6,205 nucleotides of DNA from Clostridiales bacterium (lineage in GTDB: Bacteria; Bacillota; Clostridia; Saccharofermentanales; UBA5734): positions 1 through 6,205 of the forward strand of contig DOFA01000011.1 in assembly GCA_003532195.1 (NCBI GenBank), in the 5' to 3' direction. The notes beneath the pieces are model-generated. The model did no database searches and had not been told where the DNA came from. It worked only from the letters and a program-made list of their open reading frames with translations. Made by a program: the position numbers and the translations under genes. Positions 5,160 through 6,205 of the stretch are shown here, piece after piece (the stretch's first letter is position 1; every line of letters begins with the position of its first letter).

Positions 5160-6205
5160 ATGGAACTGTTTCTTGTTTTAAACCTGGGATCGACCAGTTT
5201 CAAGTTCAAGCTCTTTGATTTTTCCGATCATGAACGGGTTCTGGCCTCCGGCGGCGTCGAGCGGGTCGGCAACTCCGGCGGCAAATATGTCTTTGCCGCG
5301 GCCGGTGGCAAATCGGCCGGCGATTGCGAGTGTCCCAGCCATGCCGACGCTTTTGATTTTTGTTTTAGCTTGCTGCGTCAGGCCGGGATCCTGAAATCGC
5401 TTGGCGATTTGACGGCGGTGGGCTACAAGGCGGTGCACGGCGGCCCACTCAGCGGCGTGCAGCGGGTTGACGATTCGCTGCTGGCAGTTATGGAATCCAT
5501 GGTCACCTTCGCGCCGGCGCACAATCCGGTTTATATCCAAATGATGCGTGATGTCCGGGCACGGTATCCGCAGCTGCCGCAGGTCGCCTGTTTCGAAACG
5601 GCCTTTCACGCGACAATTCCGGAATATCGAACGGTTTACGGTGTTCCCTTGGACTGGGTCCAGAAATACGGCATCCGGCGGTATGGCTTTCATGGCGCGA
5701 GCCACCGGTTCATCGCCCAGCGGATGCAGGTGCTGGAGCCCTCTGCCAGCCGGGTCATTTCGGCTCATCTGGGCGGTTCCTCGTCGCTGTGCGCCATCCA
5801 GGACGGACAAAGCGTCGCCACCAGCATGGGGGCCACCCTGCAGTCCGGCGTCTTCCAGAACAATCGGGTCGGGGATTTCGACGCTTTCTGCCTGCCGGAG
5901 CTGGCTCGCCAGTACAAGGATCAGGGCGGCCTGGATGCGGTGATGCGCGTGCTTTCCAGCCAAAGCGGCCTGCTCGGGTTGAGCGGTATCAGCAACGACC
6001 TGCGGGAAATCCTCCAGGCCCGGGAGGATGGCAACCCGCGCGCCGATCTGACAATCAGGGCTTATGTAGACGGCATTATCGGCACCATCGGCATGTATAC
6101 CGCCTGGCTGGGCGGATTGGACGCTTTGATCTTCACCGGCGGCATCGGCCGGAACAGCGCCGTCATTCGCCAGTTGACCTGCGCGGGTCTGGCCTTTCTC
6201 GGCTT
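5160..6205 (+). CDS. Acetate/propionate kinase family protein, divergent, 3' end cut by window
   Basis: The frame stays open to the right edge (348 complete codons). Acetate kinases have about 400 residues, so roughly fifty are missing, including the region of the conserved C-terminal Glu. The ASKHA-fold signatures are clear: NLGSTSFKF at 8-16, VHGGP at 92-96, FETAFH at 145-150, RRYGFHGASH at 173-182, HLGGSS at 203-208, TSMG at 221-224, SGLLGLSGISND at 269-280 and FTGGIGRN at 325-332. Such enzymes exchange phosphate between ATP and a carboxylate to make or use an acyl phosphate. Compared with Methanosarcina acetate kinase, His180, Arg241 and Arg285 are kept (His178, Arg236, Arg282). However, Arg91 is Lys90, Asp148 is Glu146, Asn211 is Gly206, and pocket residues Leu122 and Pro232 are Ala120 and Leu227. 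This suggests a paralogue with a different carboxylate substrate, or weak activity. AGAGG (5147-5151) lies eight bases before the ATG. It is the third gene of the operon. Confidence 0.88.
   Translation, partial: MELFLVLNLGSTSFKFKLFDFSDHERVLASGGVERVGNSGGKYVFAAAGGKSAGDCECPSHADAFDFCFSLLRQAGILKSLGDLTAVGYKAVHGGPLSGVQRVDDSLLAVMESMVTFAPAHNPVYIQMMRDVRARYPQLPQVACFETAFHATIPEYRTVYGVPLDWVQKYGIRRYGFHGASHRFIAQRMQVLEPSASRVISAHLGGSSSLCAIQDGQSVATSMGATLQSGVFQNNRVGDFDAFCLPELARQYKDQGGLDAVMRVLSSQSGLLGLSGISNDLREILQAREDGNPRADLTIRAYVDGIIGTIGMYTAWLGGLDALIFTGGIGRNSAVIRQLTCAGLAFLG

Noticed and set aside
5178..5963. Long open frame of 261 codons on the minus strand within the kinase gene
   Set aside because: It is fully antisense to a clear acetate-kinase-family gene, has no recognisable domain, and is expected from GC-biased third codon positions.
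1..6205. CRISPR array, tRNA, insertion sequence or phage module
   Set aside because: No regularly spaced repeats, cloverleaf-like sequence, transposase motif or terminal inverted repeats were seen; all large open regions are explained by metabolic genes.

Overview
This is a bacterial accessory-metabolism region of about 6.2 kb. By eye it is moderately GC-rich, with strong GGAGG-type ribosome binding sites, sigma70-like -10 boxes and AT-richer gaps between genes. The gene families (two URO-D/corrinoid-methyltransferase-like proteins, an AraC regulator, an SDR dehydrogenase, a DUF89 phosphatase and an acetate-kinase homologue) fit an anaerobic, perhaps Clostridia-like bacterium. That taxonomic guess rests on gene content only and is weak. 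I saw no tRNA, rRNA, CRISPR, IS element or phage gene.

Layout, left to right: (1) 1-110, a short promoter/leader with an AT-rich palindrome; (2) 111-1166 (+), a URO-D superfamily protein; (3) 1167-1228, a gap between convergent genes that holds a GC-rich hairpin; (4) 1229-2266 (-), a second, clearly different URO-D superfamily protein; (5) 2267-2389, its leader, with a long interrupted dyad and a promoter whose -35 box overlaps the end of the next gene; (6) 2390-3256 (-), an AraC-family regulator with a cupin sensor domain; (7) 3257-3455, a divergent control region with a promoter facing each way and repeats between them; (8) 3456-4277 (+), a short-chain dehydrogenase; (9) 4299-5141 (+), a DUF89/ARMT1-type metal-dependent phosphatase; (10) 5160 to beyond the right edge (+), an acetate/propionate-kinase-family protein with altered active-site positions.

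Genes 8-10 are 21 and 18 bases apart and look like one operon read away from the AraC gene. The regulator, whose N-terminal domain probably senses a small molecule, is the obvious candidate to control this operon and perhaps the URO-D gene downstream of it. The plainest reading is a catabolic cassette: an alcohol or carbonyl step (SDR), an acyl/carboxylate kinase step, and a phosphatase that may remove unwanted phosphorylated by-products. The two URO-D proteins could handle methyl groups or another small ligand. The substrate cannot be read from the sequence. The most interesting points are the kinase-phosphatase pairing, the reshaped acetate-kinase pocket, the loss of zinc-ligand positions in the two URO-D homologues, and the symmetric elements in the control regions.
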